Below are positions 14,164-16,466 of a stretch of DNA of 16,466 nucleotides, piece by piece. The position numbers and the translations under genes are program-made. The notes under the pieces were generated by a model. It saw nothing but the letters and a program-made list of their open reading frames with translations. It ran no database searches and was not told the DNA's origin. Where the stretch lies: contig JBJKSX010000026.1 of assembly GCA_046703545.1 (NCBI GenBank), positions 1-16,466 on the forward strand, written 5' to 3'. Positions within the stretch are counted from its first letter, which is position 1; each line of letters starts with the position of its first letter. This DNA is from JAJZOM01 sp046703545 (GTDB taxonomy: Archaea > Thermoplasmatota > Thermoplasmata > Thermoplasmatales > Thermoplasmataceae).

Positions 14164-15303
14164 CTAACGTACCAGCTCCCTTGCAATAATCACCCTCTGG
14201 ATCTGATTAGTGCCCTCGTAAATCTGGGTGATCTTTGCGTCCCTCATGTGCCTCTCGGCGTCGAACTCTGTGGTGTAACCATAGCCGCCAAACAACTGCA
14301 GGCAGTCTGTCGTGATGCGCATTGCAGCGTCTGATGCATACAGCTTTGCCTCGGACGAAATCCGGATGGCATTTTCATGGTTGTCCCATGCCTCCGCAGC
14401 CCGGTATGTCAGAAGTTTCGCTGCATCAAGCTGGGTGCCCATGTCTGCAAGCATGAACTGAATGCCCTGAAAATCAGAAATGGCCTTACCGAACTGCTTC
14501 CTTTCCTTGATGTAATCTATTGCTTCCTCCAGGGCTGCAGATGCAATGCCAAGCGCCTGTGCCGCAATGGCTATTCTTCCGGAATCAAGCGTCTCCATTA
14601 CAACCCTGAATCCCTTGTTTTCTTCTCCGATAAGGTTTTCCTCCGGAACCTCAACGTTATTGAATTCCAGTTCAACCGTGCTGCTCCCCTTGATTCCCAG
14701 CTTGTCGATGTCCCTGCTTATCCTGAATCCTGGCGCATCGGCATCAACCACGAATGTGGATATGCCCCTGTGGCCCTTTGACTTGTCAGTTACTGCTGAA
14801 ACGACGAAGAACTTGGAAATTCTTCCGTTTGAAATGAATATCTTGCTCCCATTTATCACATAACTGCTGCCCTTCTTCTCGGCAGTGGTCCTTATTGAAG
14901 CAGCGTCACTCCCGGAACCCGTCTCTGTTATGGCGAGTCCTCCGATTTCCCCATTGGCAATCTGGGTGAGGTATTTCTTCTTCAGTTCTTCACTTCCAAA
15001 CATGATCAGGGGGTCCGCGAAGAGTGTCAGTGCACCGTCCAGCACAAGTGCTGTGCTGGGGCATGCCTTTGAGAGTTCCTCGATAACCCTTGTCAGGAAG
15101 CTGAAACTGAGTCCTGCACCACCGTATTTCCTGGGGATATAGCTCTGGAAAAGGCCAAGTTCACGCATCCTGTTAATGATGCTTTCAGGAACTTCCTTTT
15201 TCTTGTCGATCTCCCTGGCAAGTGGCTTCACTTCCTTCGCTGCAAATTCTTTAACATAACCCAAAATGTCAAGTTCATCCTGCGACAACTTGGCTTCAAT
15301 CAT
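14164..15303 (-). CDS. Acyl-CoA dehydrogenase
   Basis: This FAD-dependent enzyme introduces a double bond at the alpha-beta position of acyl-CoA esters and passes electrons to an electron-transfer flavoprotein. From ATG 15301-15303 it has 379 residues, the usual length. The order of motifs is standard: helical N-domain with RKYGGAGLS (58-66), the beta-domain motif LAITETGSGSDAA (123-135), FISNG (156-160), and the C-domain with RKQFGKAISDFQ (268-279) and FGGYGYTTEF (338-347). Glu363 in IYEGTNQIQ is the expected catalytic base of the short/medium-chain type. Substrate chain length or branched-chain use cannot be told from sequence. An upstream in-frame codon would add 21 residues read through the promoter and is rejected. 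No ETF gene lies in the window. Confidence 0.95.
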   Translation of the reverse strand: MIEAKLSQDELDILGYVKEFAAKEVKPLAREIDKKKEVPESIINRMRELGLFQSYIPRKYGGAGLSFSFLTRVIEELSKACPSTALVLDGALTLFADPLIMFGSEELKKKYLTQIANGEIGGLAITETGSGSDAASIRTTAEKKGSSYVINGSKIFISNGRISKFFVVSAVTDKSKGHRGISTFVVDADAPGFRISRDIDKLGIKGSSTVELEFNNVEVPEENLIGEENKGFRVVMETLDSGRIAIAAQALGIASAALEEAIDYIKERKQFGKAISDFQGIQFMLADMGTQLDAAKLLTYRAAEAWDNHENAIRISSEAKLYASDAAMRITTDCLQLFGGYGYTTEFDAERHMRDAKITQIYEGTNQIQRVIIARELVR

Positions 15304-15318
15304 GAAACTTGATTGCCT

Positions 15319-15335
15319 TAAATTTAATAAATTGT
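15319..15335 (-). promoter_or_regulatory. Candidate promoter of the acyl-CoA dehydrogenase gene
   Basis: On the minus strand the segment CAATTTATTAAATTTA is an AT-only stretch centred about 24 bases before the ATG at 15303, the position expected for a TATA box of a leaderless archaeal transcript. No ribosome binding site precedes the ATG. A second TATA-like element, AAATATAT, lies at about 15344-15352 and could serve a start further upstream. Confidence 0.5.
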
Positions 15336-15378
15336 TTATTCGGATATATTTTGTATTGGCGGCCACTGTAACGGCCCT

Positions 15379-16221
15379 TCAGGGATGGCTTCCAGGCTTA
15401 TGGCCAAGAAACTGCCCCACATTCAGGTCAAAATCAATGGGAGCCGAAAGGTTGATCAGATGGTCTGCGCCATTGATTTCCACTCTGCGGCTGCCTCTTA
15501 TGGAATCCTTCAATTTTTCAGTGCTCCACCTGAAGATGGGATGATCTCTCTTGCCCACCAGTATCAGGGTAGGCACTTCCATGTCCGAGAGCCCTTCCTG
15601 CGTGAGCAAGTATTTCTGGTGCTGGGAGCTGGCATCTGTGACTATCTCCTCAAGGTTCTCAACAATCATCCTCCTGGCCAGTTCGAGATTTTCTCCAGTG
15701 AGCCCTGAACCGAACATTTCAATCAGGAGCTTCACAGTGAGCTGCGTTTCTTTCTCATGAAAAGCATTGGCAATATTCTTGAATTTTGACATGAAATCCT
15801 GCGCTATGTCTGCGATAGTGCCCTCGTTTTCCGGTTCAAACAACTCGATTCCAGATCCCAGCAAGACGAGGTTTTCAACCCTTTCGGGATGCCTGAAGGC
15901 AAAATCCAGTGCAGCCATCCCACCATTAGATGCTGCCACCAGTGAGGCTTTCTCAACGCTCAGATGGTTCAGAAGTGCCATAATATCCTCCGACGGGGAA
16001 TAAGGGATAGATGCCGGGGTGGATTCCCCCAAGCCTCGCGTGTCAAACCGTATCATCGATTTCCCTATCGATCCAGTGCCAAACTCCCTCTTCCAGATCC
16101 TCATATCTGAAATTGCAGGGTGAACCAGAAGGCAGGGTATGCCCCCCTCCAGCCTGGCCTCAAAATTAAGGTAGCCCCCATCTACCCTCAGGTTGCCACT
16201 TTCAGTTTTGATTTCTTTCAA
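15379..16221 (-). CDS. Alpha/beta hydrolase
   Basis: This 280-residue protein has the alpha/beta-hydrolase layout. The oxyanion-loop region is LVHPAISDMRIW (32-43), DTRGLGES follows at 60-67, and the nucleophile elbow is VAASNGGMAAL (95-105) with Ser98. A helical cap lies around 125-205, then LILVGKRD (219-226) with the acid Asp226, and NGADHLINL (250-258) with the base His254. The elbow has Ala in place of the first Gly of G-x-S-x-G, which is tolerated in the family. The substrate is unknown; esterases, lactonases and hydrolases of 3-oxoadipate enol-lactone type share this pattern. The start is TTG 16219-16221, the only usual start codon in the frame, directly behind AAAGGA. The gene follows the kinase fragment by eleven bases, probably in one transcript. 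Confidence 0.9.
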   Translation of the reverse strand: MKEIKTESGNLRVDGGYLNFEARLEGGIPCLLVHPAISDMRIWKREFGTGSIGKSMIRFDTRGLGESTPASIPYSPSEDIMALLNHLSVEKASLVAASNGGMAALDFAFRHPERVENLVLLGSGIELFEPENEGTIADIAQDFMSKFKNIANAFHEKETQLTVKLLIEMFGSGLTGENLELARRMIVENLEEIVTDASSQHQKYLLTQEGLSDMEVPTLILVGKRDHPIFRWSTEKLKDSIRGSRRVEINGADHLINLSAPIDFDLNVGQFLGHKPGSHP

Positions 16222-16232
16222 TCCTTTGCCGT

Positions 16233-16466
16233 TCAGGAAGAATCAAGATTGCCCTTGATCAGAGCTGCGCATTCCTTCGCACTGTGTATAGAACTGTCCA
16301 CTTCAAAGCTGTCAACGAAGGGAATTTTGCTCGAAAAATCGCTCTTTGAAAGAAGTTCCTTCATCAGGTCAGGGTCCATCAGTTTTCCCTTTCCCTTCCT
16401 GGACCTGTCAGAAACCCTTTCTGTAAGAATATTCTCCGGGCACGTGATCCTCACAAATTTAACCTC
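16233..16466 (-). CDS. P-loop kinase-like protein, C-terminal fragment
   Basis: The frame is open from the right window edge to TGA 16233-16235 and gives 77 residues of a C-terminus; the N-terminus with any Walker A motif lies outside. What can be seen is a beta strand ending in VRITCPENIL, then ERVSDRSRKGKGK, and a closing strand plus helix with FEVDSSIHSAKECAALI. This order (strand, cP-E-x2-L-x-x-R, basic lid-like stretch, D-S/T near the end) resembles small P-loop kinases of the AAA_33/zeta-toxin-like group that phosphorylate small molecules or nucleotides. The likeness is moderate and the substrate unknown. The GTG at 16452-16454 lies inside the strand and is unlikely to be the true start. 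Confidence 0.5.
   Translation of the reverse strand, partial: EVKFVRITCPENILTERVSDRSRKGKGKLMDPDLMKELLSKSDFSSKIPFVDSFEVDSSIHSAKECAALIKGNLDSS

Noticed and set aside
14377..14781. Plus-strand open frame of 134 residues.
   Set aside because: It is antisense to the acyl-CoA dehydrogenase gene and has no independent support.
15304..15366. Upstream in-frame start that would extend the acyl-CoA dehydrogenase by 21 residues.
   Set aside because: The extension is translated from AT-rich promoter-like DNA and has no family counterpart; ATG 15303 matches the usual N-terminus.

Overview
The window is a single-strand block: every gene I can support is on the minus strand, so transcription runs from high to low coordinates. 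Several signs point to a thermoplasmatal archaeon. The tRNA-dependent amidotransferase is the archaea-specific GatD/GatE pair. Complex I lacks the NADH-oxidising NuoE/F/G module. Candidate TATA boxes sit about 25 nt upstream of start codons, which suggests leaderless mRNAs, while genes inside operons have strong GGAGGT-type ribosome binding sites. Arginine is often AGG. Genus cannot be fixed from this sequence alone.

Right part (16466 to about 13340): the 3' end of a P-loop kinase-like gene, an alpha/beta hydrolase, an acyl-CoA dehydrogenase with its own likely leaderless promoter, and a DUF72 gene. The DUF72 reading frame overlaps the dehydrogenase end and has no ATG, GTG or TTG at its expected 5' end. 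Middle (13292 to 10240): gatD and gatE, the archaeal Glu-tRNA(Gln) amidotransferase, followed by a hairpin/T-tract that probably ends that transcript.

Left part (10138 to 1): one long, tightly overlapping operon nuoA-B-C-D-H-I-J1-J2-K-L-M-N, an eleven-subunit complex I with NuoJ split in two. It continues by translational coupling into two uncharacterised small genes. One encodes a 121-residue soluble helical protein. The other is cut by the window edge and begins with a Cys/His-rich segment. Together the nuo genes encode a proton-pumping quinone reductase whose electron donor is not encoded here. NuoB, C, D and I form the hydrophilic redox arm, NuoH, A, J and K the proximal membrane part, and NuoL, M and N the antiporter-like pumping subunits.

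Points worth a second look: the two unknown genes at the end of the complex I operon; a NuoM in which the usually conserved TM8 lysine is isoleucine; an altered quinone-site loop in NuoH; and the DUF72 gene that may start at ATA. There is no gene-free stretch above about 100 bases, and I saw no RNA gene, CRISPR array or insertion sequence.
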